A program made the translations under genes and the position numbers. The notes beneath the pieces were generated by a model. That model was not told the origin of the DNA, ran no database searches, and saw nothing but the letters and a program-made list of their open reading frames with translations. Below are positions 26,712-36,064 of a DNA stretch of 64,000 nucleotides, piece by piece; positions within the stretch are counted from its first letter, which is position 1, and every line of letters starts with the position of its first letter. The stretch is from Gemmobacter sp034519525 (GTDB lineage Bacteria > Pseudomonadota > Alphaproteobacteria > Rhodobacterales > Rhodobacteraceae): contig JAXHOJ010000057.1 of NCBI GenBank assembly GCA_034519525.1, positions 1 to 64,000 of the forward strand, given 5' to 3'.

Positions 26712-28028
26712 CTACAGGCGGCGGATCTTCAGCTTGGCAATCCGGTTTTCGCGTCGGGCGGCCACTTCGAAGCGGAAGCCATGGAAGCTGAACACCTGGC
26801 CTTCGTTCGGGATCATCTGCGCTTCGTGGATCACGAGGCCTGCGATCGTATTCGCCTCTTCATCCGGCAGCTGCCAATCCATGGCGCGGTTCAGGTCGCG
26901 GATCGTCATAGAGCCTTCGACCAGGTAATTGCCGGTCTTCGGATCGGCCTTCAGCCCGCTTTCCTTGTGGACCACATCGAATTCGTCGGTGATATCGCCC
27001 ACGATTTCCTCGATGATGTCTTCAAGCGTGATAAGCCCCTGAAGCGAGCCATATTCATCGACCACCAGCGCGAAATGGGTGCGGCGTTTCAGGAATTCGC
27101 GCATCTGTTCATCAAGCGTGGTGGTTTCGGGCACGAAATAGGCCTTCATCGCCACTTTCATCACATCCAGCCCGGCAAAGCTGCCCACCGGACCTTCGGA
27201 ATTGCGCATCAGCCGCTCTACCTCGCGCAGCAGATCCTTGGCATGGATGACGCCGATGATGTTTTCGGCATCATCGCGGAACACCGGCAGGCGGGTATGG
27301 GGCGAGCCCAGAACCTGCGCCAGAATCGCCTCGGGCGGCTGATCGGCATCGACCATTTCGATGTCACGGCGGTGCAGCATCACCTCTTCCACCGTGCGGT
27401 CGGCCAGATGCAGCGCGCCCAGCAGGCGGTCGCGGTCTTCCTTTTCCACCGCGCCTTCGCTGTGGCCCAAGGAGATGGCGCCGACGATTTCTTCGCGCAT
27501 GGCCAGCATCCGCCCGCCGGGATCGGCGCGCAGGCCGAACAGCCCCAGCAAGGCGCGCACCAACAGCCGCACCACGGCCACCACCGGCGAAAAGACCACG
27601 ATCAGCACACGGATCACCGGCGACACGCGCGAGGCCACGGCCTCGGGGTGGATGATCGACAAGGTCTTGGGCAGCACCTCGCCAAAGATCAGCACCAGGA
27701 CCGTCATCACGATGGTCGCAGTGGCCACGCCGCCATCCCCCAGCAGCCGGGTAAACAGCGAAGTGGCCAGCGCCGCTGACAGGATATTGACGATGTTGTT
27801 GCCCAGAAGCAGGGCGCCGATCATGCGTTCGCTGTCTTCTGTCACCTGCATGGCGGCGCTTGCGCCGGTGCTGCCCTTGTCGGCCTGCGATTTCAGCTTG
27901 GCGCGCGAGGCGGCGGTGAGCGCGGTTTCCGAGCCGGAGAAGAAGGCCGAAAGGACCAGCAGGGCGGCAATGGCCGCCATGGTCAACAGGGCAGAGGTAT
28001 CAAACAGCGGCGCGGTTTCAGGGGTCAT
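26712..28028 (-). CDS. CorC/HlyC-family protein with CNNM membrane domain and CBS pair
   Basis: A 438-residue membrane protein: about three or four hydrophobic segments (LLVLSAFFSGSETALTAAS in the first), then two CBS domains (HRRDIEMVDADQPPEAIL and YGSLQGLITLEDIIEEIVG), and a C-terminal CorC_HlyC domain (EGSMTIRDLNRAMDW). Family members are linked to magnesium or cobalt efflux and were once called hemolysins. Its start overlaps the xerD stop (ATGA), so it is the last gene of a four-gene minus-strand operon. A paralogue lies at 40702-41979. Confidence 0.9.
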   Translation of the reverse strand: MTPETAPLFDTSALLTMAAIAALLVLSAFFSGSETALTAASRAKLKSQADKGSTGASAAMQVTEDSERMIGALLLGNNIVNILSAALATSLFTRLLGDGGVATATIVMTVLVLIFGEVLPKTLSIIHPEAVASRVSPVIRVLIVVFSPVVAVVRLLVRALLGLFGLRADPGGRMLAMREEIVGAISLGHSEGAVEKEDRDRLLGALHLADRTVEEVMLHRRDIEMVDADQPPEAILAQVLGSPHTRLPVFRDDAENIIGVIHAKDLLREVERLMRNSEGPVGSFAGLDVMKVAMKAYFVPETTTLDEQMREFLKRRTHFALVVDEYGSLQGLITLEDIIEEIVGDITDEFDVVHKESGLKADPKTGNYLVEGSMTIRDLNRAMDWQLPDEEANTIAGLVIHEAQMIPNEGQVFSFHGFRFEVAARRENRIAKLKIRRL

Positions 28029-28972
28029 TCCTTGGGCTTTCTGCTGGCGAGCGGATGGTGATCTAGCACCAGGGATTTCAGGTGGCCATCAAGAACATGG
28101 GTATAGATTTCGGTTGTGGCGACATCGGCATGGCCCAGAAGCGTCTGGATCACCCGCAGATCGGCGCCGCCGGCCAGCAGATGCGTGGCAAAGGCATGGC
28201 GCAGGGTGTGCGGCGTGACCTTGGCGGGAGAAACGCCGGCCAGAACCGCGATCTGTTTGATGAGAACATAGAAATGGTTGCGCGTCAGGTGCCCCGATGC
28301 GCCGCGGCTGGGGAACAGGTGGCGCGAGGGGGGATGGCCTGACTGACGCTCCAGCTCTTCCAGGCGGTCGCGGCGGTCGAGCCAATCTGCCAGCGCCTCG
28401 CGGGCGGGCTGTGACAGCGGCACCATGCGCTCCTTGCCGCCCTTGCCGCGCACCAGAATCATCTGTGGATTGCCGCGCACCGCCGCCACCGGCATTTCCA
28501 CCAGTTCTGATACGCGCAGGCCGGTGGCATAAAGCAGTTCCAGCAGGGCGCGGTTGCGGATCTGATCATCCAGCGAGCGGCCCTTGTCGCGCGCGGCCTC
28601 CAGCAGGCGATCCACCTCGTCATGCGTCAGAACCTGCGGCAGGCGCTTGTCGAGCCCCGGCCCCTTGAGCCGCAGCGCCGGATTGTCTGCACGCCAGTTT
28701 TCTTCATGCGCAAAGCGATAGAGCTGCCGGATGGCCGAAAGCCTGCGGGCGCGGGTGGCCTTGGACAGCCCTTCTGCCTCGCAGGAGATCAGGTAATCTT
28801 CCACCGCCTGCCGGTCTGCCGTCAGGAAATCGCGGCCGCGATGGGCCAGCCAGCCCGCGAAATCCAGCAGGTCGCGGCCATAGGCCAGCCGCGTGTTGCG
28901 CGCGGCGTCGCGTTCCGCCGCCTGGGCATCGAGGAAGGTGGAAATCCAGCGTTCCATCAGGGCGTCAGGCAC
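28025..28972 (-). CDS. xerD: Tyrosine recombinase XerD
   Basis: Resolves chromosome dimers at dif with XerC. The 315-residue protein has the full catalytic set: Arg in ATGLRVSEL, Lys in VRGKGGKERMVPL, His-x-x-Arg in HTLRHAFATHLL, His in LLGHADVATTEIYTHV and the Tyr nucleophile in the same block. The amino-terminal SAM-like domain runs to about residue 100. It starts with GTG. Length, start and the absence of phage genes point to the housekeeping enzyme, and the neighbour order supports XerD over XerC. It is 3 bases after the stop of the 529-residue secreted protein. Confidence 0.93.
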   Translation of the reverse strand: MPDALMERWISTFLDAQAAERDAARNTRLAYGRDLLDFAGWLAHRGRDFLTADRQAVEDYLISCEAEGLSKATRARRLSAIRQLYRFAHEENWRADNPALRLKGPGLDKRLPQVLTHDEVDRLLEAARDKGRSLDDQIRNRALLELLYATGLRVSELVEMPVAAVRGNPQMILVRGKGGKERMVPLSQPAREALADWLDRRDRLEELERQSGHPPSRHLFPSRGASGHLTRNHFYVLIKQIAVLAGVSPAKVTPHTLRHAFATHLLAGGADLRVIQTLLGHADVATTEIYTHVLDGHLKSLVLDHHPLASRKPKE

Positions 28973-28975
28973 GGC

Positions 28976-30565
28976 CTAGCCCCGCCGTTCCAGCAGCAGC
29001 AGTTCCAGCGCGGTGCGGCGGGCCACATCTTCCAGCCCCAGACGGCGCAGCAGCGACAGGCCTTCGGCCACGCCGCGCGGATCGCCGCGCACGCCCCGAT
29101 CCACCGCATCCATCGCCAGCAGCAATGCCTCGCCCACGCGGCGCTCTTGCAGCATGGTTTCGGCGGCGGGATCGAGCGTAGGGGCGAGGAAGGCCGGGCT
29201 GACGCCGCGCGCCATGCTGTCGGGCGGGGTCAGGCCGGTGATGTGGCCGGTGGCCAGCCCCAGCAGGAATTCTTCCTGCAGATCAGAGGCCGGGCCACGG
29301 GCCAGACGCTGGCGGGCAACCCGTTCAAAGCCCGGCGACAGAAGGCCGATGCGCAGGGCCAACCCGTCGGCCGGGGGCGGCAGTTCCAGCCCCGCCAGCT
29401 TTTCACCAAAAAGTTCGGCAAAGACGCTTTCCAGCTCGTTGCCGGACATGGCCTGCCAGACCGGGGGCAGGGCATCGGCAATCGCCTGTGGTTCGCCCAG
29501 CGTCAGCGCGCGGTCAAACCGCTGGAACAGATCGACCCTGTCCCAGACCCCGCCCGAGGCGGCGGCATCGCGTTCGGTGTAAAGCCCCAGCAGCAGGTTG
29601 GGGGTCACCGCCCCGGCGCGTGCCAGCCGTTCGGCGGCTTCGACCTGGGCTTTCCATCCGGCCTGCGGGCGCAGTTCGGCATGGGCAAAGGCCAGCGGCA
29701 GATGCTGGGTGTTGAGCGGTTCGCCAATCGCCTCATACATGCGCCAGACCAGCGGGGTCGGGCGGTCGGGTGGGGGAAGCGGCGGCGAATCTTCGGCCAG
29801 TTCGGCATCCAGAAAGCGCGACAGCAGCTGATCTTCGGTGCCCTCCACCCGACCCAGCGCGCGGGAGGTGTTCAGCGTCAGCGCGGCGGCGTTCCAGTCG
29901 CCCGCGCGGGCCAGGCAGAAGATGCGCGCCGCCAGCGTGGGGGCCAGATTGGCCGAGGCCTGCATCCGGGTGCAGGCGGCATCTTCCTGCCCGGTCAGGA
30001 GCGCGATGTCAAAGCTGCGGCGGAACAGTTCGGGGCTGGGCATCCCGCTGAGATCGACAAGGGCTGCGGCCTGATCCAGCGCGCCCATATCCAGCAGCTT
30101 GTCGATACGGGCCATCAGCAGCTGGCCGCGGCCGCCGCTATCCACCGGCGGATCGGTTTCGGCCAGCAGCAGGGTCAGGAACAGGCCGCGCAGGGCGGGC
30201 AGCAGGGCCGCGCGTTCGGCGGTGATGGCGCGGGCGATATCCTCTGTCCGGCTCAGCCCCCAGAGCGCGGGCGGCAGGCCGGTCTGGCCGGGCGGCAGCA
30301 GGCCCAGACCGTCGGGCGAGGCGGCGCCCAGCACGGTGACGGTTACTGCGCCGGGTTGCGCGCTGCTGGCGACGGCGGGCTGATCGGGATCGGGCCGGGG
30401 ATTGGGCGTCGAGCTGGGAATCGGCCCGGCGGCCGCCACAGGCTCTGCCACCGATTGCGACAGCCAGTCGATGGCGGACAGCGGTTGCTGCGCGGCAGCA
30501 GGGCCCGCCGCGCAGAGCAGACAGCCCAGAAGAACGGCCCGCCTCAGGCGGGGGTCAGTTGCCAT
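28976..30565 (-). CDS. Conserved secreted protein of unknown function, 529 residues
   Basis: I recognise no enzyme family. A signal peptide (VLLGCLLCAAGPAAAQ) is followed by a Pro/Ala-rich stretch to about residue 85. A long alpha-helical body then has an Arg/Leu/Ala-rich, TPR-like pattern (RIDKLLDMGALDQAAALVDLSG, RIFCLARAGDWNAAALTLNT). It resembles helical-repeat periplasmic proteins seen beside aroK and xerD in Rhodobacteraceae. It overlaps a 44-codon membrane protein gene upstream (11 bases) and lies 3 bases before xerD, so the operon is tight. A role in scaffold or envelope binding is only a guess. Confidence 0.85.
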   Translation of the reverse strand: MATDPRLRRAVLLGCLLCAAGPAAAQQPLSAIDWLSQSVAEPVAAAGPIPSSTPNPRPDPDQPAVASSAQPGAVTVTVLGAASPDGLGLLPPGQTGLPPALWGLSRTEDIARAITAERAALLPALRGLFLTLLLAETDPPVDSGGRGQLLMARIDKLLDMGALDQAAALVDLSGMPSPELFRRSFDIALLTGQEDAACTRMQASANLAPTLAARIFCLARAGDWNAAALTLNTSRALGRVEGTEDQLLSRFLDAELAEDSPPLPPPDRPTPLVWRMYEAIGEPLNTQHLPLAFAHAELRPQAGWKAQVEAAERLARAGAVTPNLLLGLYTERDAAASGGVWDRVDLFQRFDRALTLGEPQAIADALPPVWQAMSGNELESVFAELFGEKLAGLELPPPADGLALRIGLLSPGFERVARQRLARGPASDLQEEFLLGLATGHITGLTPPDSMARGVSPAFLAPTLDPAAETMLQERRVGEALLLAMDAVDRGVRGDPRGVAEGLSLLRRLGLEDVARRTALELLLLERRG

Positions 30566-30689
30566 CCAGGCTCACCGGGCGGGAAACATCGGCCTGATCG
30601 GGGCGCAGATCGGCCAGATAGGCATAGGCCGTCAGCCCGATGAAGCCGATCACCGCCAGCACGAAAAGAAGTTTGATGATACGGCCCAT
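30555..30689 (-). CDS. Small single-pass membrane protein, 44 residues
   Basis: A short gene with an excellent ribosome site (AGGAGG, 6 bases before the ATG). It encodes MGRIIKLLFVLAVIGFIGL and one membrane helix, then a polar tail ending VSRPVSLDGN. It is the first gene of the operon with the 529-residue protein, xerD and the CorC-like gene, and its stop lies inside the next coding sequence. I do not know a function. Its conserved-looking layout suggests a small partner of the downstream secreted protein. Confidence 0.8.
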   Translation of the reverse strand: MGRIIKLLFVLAVIGFIGLTAYAYLADLRPDQADVSRPVSLDGN

Positions 30690-30873
30690 GAGTGCCTCCT
30701 GTTCCTGCGGCTTTGCCCGTTGTTGCCGGGTCAGGCCCGGAAAGCCAAGCCCTGACGCGGATTTTCGGTTCGATTATATATGGCAATCGCTGCAACTTCA
30801 CGTCATTCAGGGACAAAAGTTTGCGCAGGCGGCAGTGCTTTGCCGCCCGCCACAAGGCCGGGAGAGTGCTTGG

Positions 30874-31428
30874 GTGAGCGGTCAGCTGAAAAAGACGGTT
30901 GCGCTGGTGGGCATGATGGGGGCGGGCAAGACCGCCGTGGGCACCGCGCTGGCGCGTATGCTGGGGGTGCCCTTCCGCGATTCCGACGAAGAAATCGTGA
31001 AGGCCGCCAGCCGCAGCATTGCCGAAATCTTTGAACGCGACGGCGAGCCGTTCTTTCGTGCCCGCGAAACCGAGGTTCTGTCGCGTCTGGTGAAGGGGCA
31101 GCCCTGCATCCTGTCCACGGGCGGAGGGGCGTTTCTGTCGGATCTGAACCGCAACATCATCGGGGCGACCGGCGTGTCGGTGTGGCTGCGGGCGGATCTG
31201 GATCTGCTGTGGCAGCGGGTGCGGCACAAGACGACGCGGCCCTTGTTGCGCACCGCCAACCCGCGCGAAACGCTGCGCCAGCTGCATGAGGCGCGGGTGC
31301 CCCATTATGCTTTGGCCGATGTGACGGTGGATGCCGAGCCTGATCTGTCGATCGAGTTGATGGCGCAGCGGGTGATCGAGGCGCTGCGGACGCGGCCCGA
31401 CGTGTCTGGAAAGGAGTTGACGGGATGA
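30874..31428 (+). CDS. aroK: Shikimate kinase
   Basis: Phosphorylates shikimate at the 3-OH with ATP, fifth step of the chorismate pathway. The 184-residue protein has Walker A GMMGAGKTAVG, the shikimate-binding FRDSDEEI and STGGGAFL, and the lid region TTRPLLR. I chose the GTG at 30874 (VSGQLKKTVAL) because it lies just before the P-loop and has a GGAG site; no ATG is nearer. It is divergent from the small-protein operon and is followed 4 bases later by aroB. Confidence 0.93.
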   Translation: MSGQLKKTVALVGMMGAGKTAVGTALARMLGVPFRDSDEEIVKAASRSIAEIFERDGEPFFRARETEVLSRLVKGQPCILSTGGGAFLSDLNRNIIGATGVSVWLRADLDLLWQRVRHKTTRPLLRTANPRETLRQLHEARVPHYALADVTVDAEPDLSIELMAQRVIEALRTRPDVSGKELTG

Positions 31429-31432
31429 CGTG

Positions 31433-32541
31433 ATGGATGTGGTTCCGGTGGCGCTTGGCGCCCGGTCTTACGAGGTGCACATCGGGCCGGGCCTGCTGCA
31501 CCGGGCGGGGGCGGAAATCGCGCCGCTCCTGCGCCGCAAGCGGGTGGCGGTGGTGACGGATGAAACCGTGGCCGCCCTGCATCTGGCCGGCACTGGAGGC
31601 GCGCGCTGGCGGCGGCGGGCATTGCGATGACCAGCCTTGCGCTGCCGCCGGGTGAGGGCACCAAGGGCTGGCCCGAGTTCGCGCGCACGGTGGAATGGCT
31701 GCTGGAGCAGAAGGTCGAGCGCAAGGATGTCGTCCTGGCCTTTGGCGGCGGGGTGATCGGCGATCTGGTGGGCTTTGCCGCCGCCGTGCTGCGGCGGGGC
31801 GTGCGCTTCGTGCAGATCCCGACCACGCTGCTGGCGCAGGTGGACAGTTCGGTGGGCGGCAAGACCGGGATCAACACGCCGCAGGGCAAGAACCTGGTCG
31901 GGGCCTTTCATCAGCCGGCGCTGGTGCTGGCCGATATCGATGTGCTGGACAGCCTGCCCGCGCGGGATTTTCTGGCGGGCTATGGCGAGGTGGTGAAATA
32001 CGGCCTTCTGGGCGATGCCGCGTTCTTTGACTGGCTGGAGATCAACGGCCCCGATCTGGCCCGCGATGCGGTGAAGCGGCAATATGCCGTGCGCCGGTCG
32101 GTGGAGATGAAGGCCGAAATCGTGGCGCGGGATGAAACCGAAGAGGGCGACCGCGCCCTGCTGAACCTGGGCCATACCTTCTGTCATGCGCTGGAAAAGG
32201 CCACCGGATTTGGTGACCGGCTGCTGCATGGCGAGGGGGTGGCGATCGGCTGTGCACTGGCGTTCGAACTGTCGCAGCGGCTGGGCCTGTGCAGCCAGGA
32301 GGCGCCAAGCCGGGTGCGGGCGCATCTGCGGGCCATGGGCATGAAGGTCGATCTGGCCGATATTCCCGGCGATCTGCCGGATGCGGCGGCGCTGCTGGCG
32401 CTGATGGGGCAGGACAAGAAAGTGGTGGATGGCCAGCTGCGCTTCATTCTGGCCCGGGGGATCGGTGCGGCTTTCGTGGCGGCGGATGTGCCCTCGGACA
32501 AGGTGCTGGCACTGCTGGAAGATGCCTTGCGCGGCCGCTGA
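31433..32541 (+). CDS. aroB: 3-dehydroquinate synthase (frameshifted)
   Basis: Converts DAHP to 3-dehydroquinate with NAD and a divalent metal. The first frame, MDVVPVALGARSYEVHIGPGLL, runs to about 31595, where one base is lost or gained. The second frame continues with SLALPPGEGTKGWPEF, the NAD site FGGGVIGDLVGFAAA, TTLLAQVDSSVGGKTGIN and the metal ligands in GEVVKYGLL, LNLGHTFCHALE and LLHGEGVAIG. The full family length of about 370 residues is reached after repair. It follows aroK by 4 bases, the classic pair, and ends before a terminator. Confidence 0.92.
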
Positions 32542-32563
32542 GCGCGGGAAGCCACCGGAGAAG

Positions 32564-32593
32564 AAAAGGGGGCAGCCGGGTTGCCCCCTTTTG
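32564..32593. terminator. Bidirectional terminator between aroB and the MFS gene
   Basis: AAAAGGGGGCA pairs with TGCCCCCTTTT around a GCCGGGT loop; A and T tracts flank the stem. Confidence 0.9.
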
Positions 32594-32596
32594 CAA

Positions 32597-33787
32597 TCAG
32601 CCTGCGTTGCGGTGCTGGCGCCAGGCAAGGCCAAGGGCGACAAGCCCCGCCAGTGACAGCGCGATCCCCACAAGGCCAGAGGACCGCCAGCCCCAGCCCG
32701 CCGCCAGCGCCATGCCCGCAACCCAGGGGCCAAGCGCATTGGCGGCATTGAAGGCGGCATGGTTCATGGCGGCAGCCATGGATTGCGCCTTGCCTGCGAC
32801 ATCCATCAGCTGGGTCTGCAGCGGCACCACCATGCCCGAGCCAAGGCCCAGCAGGAAGGAAGACAGGATCATCAGCGTCCAGCTGCCGACCGCCAGCGCC
32901 GCAAAGCCCTGTGTCACGATCATGAACAGCATCAGCGCCAGTGCCGCGCCGAAATTGCCCAGCCGGATGGTCAGCCGCGCGGCCAGGATGCTGCCCAGCG
33001 TGCCGCCGATGCCGAAGGCAGACAGCGCCACCGTCACCGCCCAGACCGGCGGCTGCGTGGTGGCCAGCATGGCGGCAGACAGGAAGGAATAGACGGCGAA
33101 CAGCCCGCCGAAGCCGATGGCACCCACCATCAGGGTGGCCGCCACCGCCGGATTGCGCAGGGCGCGCAGCTCTGCCATCGGATTGGCATTGGGATCGACG
33201 CCCACGCGCGGCGCCAGACGCAGGATCAGCAGGGCCGCCGCCAGCGCCAGAACACCCGGCAGGCCAAAGCCCCAGCGCCAGCCCAGCCCCTGGCCCAGCA
33301 GCTGTGCCAGGGGCACGCCGATGATATTGGCGACCGTCAGCCCCAGCAGCACATGGGTCACGCCTTTGGCGCGCTGTTCGCGGGGCAGGGCATCGGCGGC
33401 AAACAGCATGGCCACCCCCAGAAAGCCGCCATGCGGCAGCCCGGCCAGAAACCGGGCGCCGACCAGCGTGCTGTAGCCCGGCAGGATTGAGGCGAGGATG
33501 TTCATCACGCCATAGATGGCGATCAGCGCCGCCAGATAGCGCCGCCGCGGCAGGCGCGCGCCCAGGATCGAGGTCAGAGGCGCCCCGACCACGACGCCAA
33601 GGGCATAGGCGCTGACCACATGGCCCGCCATGGGTTCGGTCACGCCCAGATCGGCGGCATACCAGGGCAGCAGGCCCATGGCGGCAAATTCTGAGGTGCC
33701 GATGGCAAAAGCCCCCAGCGCCAGTGCCAGAATGGCCAGTGTTGCATTGGGGGCGGGGGATGGTTTTGCAGAAGCGGAAGACGACAT
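32597..33787 (-). CDS. Major facilitator superfamily exporter, DHA1/AraJ-like
   Basis: A 12-helix proton-linked efflux permease of 396 residues. Seen features are a first helix with AFAIGTSEFAAMGLLPWYAADLG, motif A-like LGARLPRRRYLAAL between helices 2 and 3, and motif C-type GLPHGGFLGVAMLFAAD in helix 5, which is typical of drug or sugar efflux (AraJ, YdhP). The substrate is unknown. It is a lone gene; its 5' side opens into the region before cas3. Confidence 0.88.
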   Translation of the reverse strand: MSSSASAKPSPAPNATLAILALALGAFAIGTSEFAAMGLLPWYAADLGVTEPMAGHVVSAYALGVVVGAPLTSILGARLPRRRYLAALIAIYGVMNILASILPGYSTLVGARFLAGLPHGGFLGVAMLFAADALPREQRAKGVTHVLLGLTVANIIGVPLAQLLGQGLGWRWGFGLPGVLALAAALLILRLAPRVGVDPNANPMAELRALRNPAVAATLMVGAIGFGGLFAVYSFLSAAMLATTQPPVWAVTVALSAFGIGGTLGSILAARLTIRLGNFGAALALMLFMIVTQGFAALAVGSWTLMILSSFLLGLGSGMVVPLQTQLMDVAGKAQSMAAAMNHAAFNAANALGPWVAGMALAAGWGWRSSGLVGIALSLAGLVALGLAWRQHRNAG

Positions 33788-34105
33788 GGGAGGCAGACCT
33801 TGCAGACGCGGCGCGGGGAGGGCGCGAAGATGATTGCGTTAACAGTGACCCGTCATGACTTCCAGTGCTGACGGGCAGGGCTGCCGGGCAAAATGCCGGT
33901 GCCGGGGGGCGGGGTGATTTTTCAGGCGCGGTGGCGCCGGCTTGCGAGAGGTTTGGCCACAGGTTTGGCCAGAGACGGATTGGTGGGTGCCATGGGCGCG
34001 CTGCCACTGGTGCTGGCCGGGTTGGAAACTCGGTTTGACACAGGTTTTCGGATGCGTCCTTATGGGTGCATCTGAATTTCACACACAGCTTTGACGAGAA
34101 CGATT
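33788..34105. other. Intergenic region between the MFS gene and truncated cas3
   Basis: No gene is visible in these 318 bases. They contain a 12-base tandem duplication (AGGTTTGGCCAC then AGGTTTGGCCAG, 33949-33972) and a promoter-like TTGACA at 34035-34040 with TTATGG downstream, which could have driven cas3. The sequence is otherwise of ordinary GC content. Confidence 0.5.
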
Positions 34106-35728
34106 ATGGCTGAGGGACCATTTGCCCATTCCGGCACGCCCGGAAATCATGCGGATTGGCAGGGGCTGGCAGACCATCTGCAAGGTGTGGCGGATCTGGC
34201 GGCTGCGCGGGGCGGGCCGATCGGGCTTGCGGCCCTGGCCCGGCTGGCCGGGGCGCTGCATGATTTCGGCAAGCATGATCCTGCGTTTCAGCGCCGCCTT
34301 GCCGGGGATGCGCGCAGTGTCGATCATTCAACCGCCGGGGCCAGGCTTTTGCTGGATCGGGCCAAAGGGGCTGAACGCGTGGCGGCGGAAGTGCTGGCCT
34401 ATGCGATCCTGGGCCATCACGCCGGTCTGCCCGATGCGCGCGGGGTGGATGGCAGCATGGAGCGCCGGATCGACCAGTTCAGCGATCCCATCGCGCCCGG
34501 GATCACCGCTGCGGTGCAGGTGGATTTTGCGCCCCTGCTGCCGGAACTGCTGGCGCGGATGCGGCAGGGCCAGCAATGCGGGTTTGACCTTTCGGTGGCA
34601 GGGCGGATGATCTTTTCCTGCCTGGTGGATGCCGATTTCCGCGATACCGAGCTGTTCTACAACCGCCTGGAAGGGCGCGATACCGACCGCAGCTGGCCTG
34701 AGCTGCCGGATATTCTGCCCGGGCTGCGGGATGTCTTCGATGCCCATATGGCCGGATTGCCGGGTGCGGGCGCGCTGAACACTCTGCGGGCCGAGGTTCT
34801 GGCCCATATCCGCAGCCGCGCCAGCCTGCCGCCGGGGCTGTTCACGCTGACCGTGCCGACGGGGGGCGGCAAGACCCTGGCATCGCTGGGTTTTGCACTG
34901 GATCATGCGGCGCTGCACGGGCATCGGCGGATCATCTACGCCATTCCCTATACATCCATCATCGACCAGACGGCCGCGATCTTTCGCAGCCTGTTTGGCG
35001 ATATCGTTCTGGAACATCATTCCGCCATCGACACCGAAAAGCCCGGCCAATCGGGGCGCGACAAGGCGCGGCTGGCGATGGAGGATTGGGCGGCGCCTCT
35101 GGTTGTCACCACCAATGTGCAGCTGTTTGAAAGCCTGTTCGCCGCCCGCCCCTCGCGTTGCCGCAAGCTGCATAATATCGCCGGTTCGGTGATCGTGCTG
35201 GACGAGGCGCAAAGCCTGCCGCGTGAACTGCTGATGCCGACCCTGCGGATGATCGACACGCTGGCCACGCATTACGGATGCAGCGTGGTTCTATGCACGG
35301 CAACCCAGCCCGCCTTCGACAGCCGCCAGTTGCAGCACGGCGGCCTGCCGCTGGAAGGGCGCGAACTGGCCCCCGATCCGGCCGGGCTGGCCCGCCGCCT
35401 GCGCCGGACGCGGATCCTGCGGGCTGGGGCGATGGAGGATGAGGCGCTGATCGCCGCCTTGCGCGACACGCCGCAGGGCATGGTGATCGTGAACAGCCGC
35501 AGACATGCGCTGGAGCTGTTTCAGGCGGCGCAGGGGGCAGGGCTGGAGGGCATGGTGCATCTGACCACCCGGCAATATCCGGTGCATCGCCGCCGTATTC
35601 TGGCAGATGTGCGGGCGCGGCTGCAGGCCGGCACGCCCTGCCGCCTGATCGCCACCAGCCTGATCGAGGCGGGGGTTGATGTCGATTTTCCAAAGGGTTG
35701 GCGGGCGGAAACCGGGTTGGATGGAATT
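34106..35728 (+). pseudogene. cas3: cas3 (type I-C), truncated and joined to the CRISPR array
   Basis: The HD nuclease-helicase of type I CRISPR interference. From the ATG at 34106 it has the HD motif (LHDFGKHDP, residues 51-59), HHAG at 104-107, Walker A TVPTGGGKT ending at residue 257, DEAQ box at 366-369 and helicase motifs IVNSRRHA and LIATSLIEAGVDVDFP. It then stops matching the family after about residue 541 (ETGLDGI). A working I-C Cas3 needs about 200 more residues, including the Gln-Ala-Gly-Arg motif. From 35729 the frame runs into CRISPR repeats and continues to a chance stop at 36076. cas5, cas8c, cas7, cas4, cas1 and cas2 are absent. A deletion from mid-cas3 into the array explains this. 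Confidence 0.88.
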
Positions 35729-35951
35729 GTTTACGGGGGCGTGGGTCGAAACTTGACGATGGACTGCGCCTTGATCTGCTGCAGGCGTCGCCCTCGGTAC
35801 GGGGGCGTGGGGCGAAACTGGAAATCCGGGCGTGATTTGCCACGTTGCAGCAGATCGCCCCCGGCACCGGGGCGCGGGTTGAAACATTGCTATGGGCTTG
35901 GGCGCGGAATATGGCAGGGGCCGTCCCCAGCACGGGGGCGTGGATTGCGGC
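35721..35951 (+). CRISPR. Degenerate type I-C CRISPR array remnant, 4 repeats, 3 spacers
   Basis: Repeats of 32 bases start at 35721, 35787, 35854 and 35920. Spacers are 34 bases (35753-35786), 35 bases (35819-35853) and 34 bases (35886-35919). The best-conserved half is ACGGGGGCGTGGRTYGAAAC, the type I-C class repeat. The first copy keeps only its 3' 20 bases, because its 5' 12 bases are replaced by cas3 sequence. The last has lost the GAAAC end (GCGGC instead), as terminal repeats often do. All four differ. Orientation matches cas3. With no cas effector genes the array is inert here unless another locus acts in trans. Confidence 0.85.
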
Positions 35952-36064
35952 GGCTGTTGTTTCTGTTTCACGAACCCATTGCCGGGTCGTCCTCGGCCGG
36001 AAAGCCTGGATCCACCAAACAGGATCCGCTGCAGATTGTTTGGGTTCAGGATTCCCGAATGGAA

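Noticed and set aside
28622..30643. 673-codon plus-strand frame
   Set aside because: It is antisense to the 529-residue secreted protein and xerD, with Gln/Gly/Arg-rich composition and no family motif.
31468..34082. Long minus-strand frames across aroB and upstream of the MFS gene
   Set aside because: They are shadows of aroB and out-of-frame extensions of the MFS exporter.
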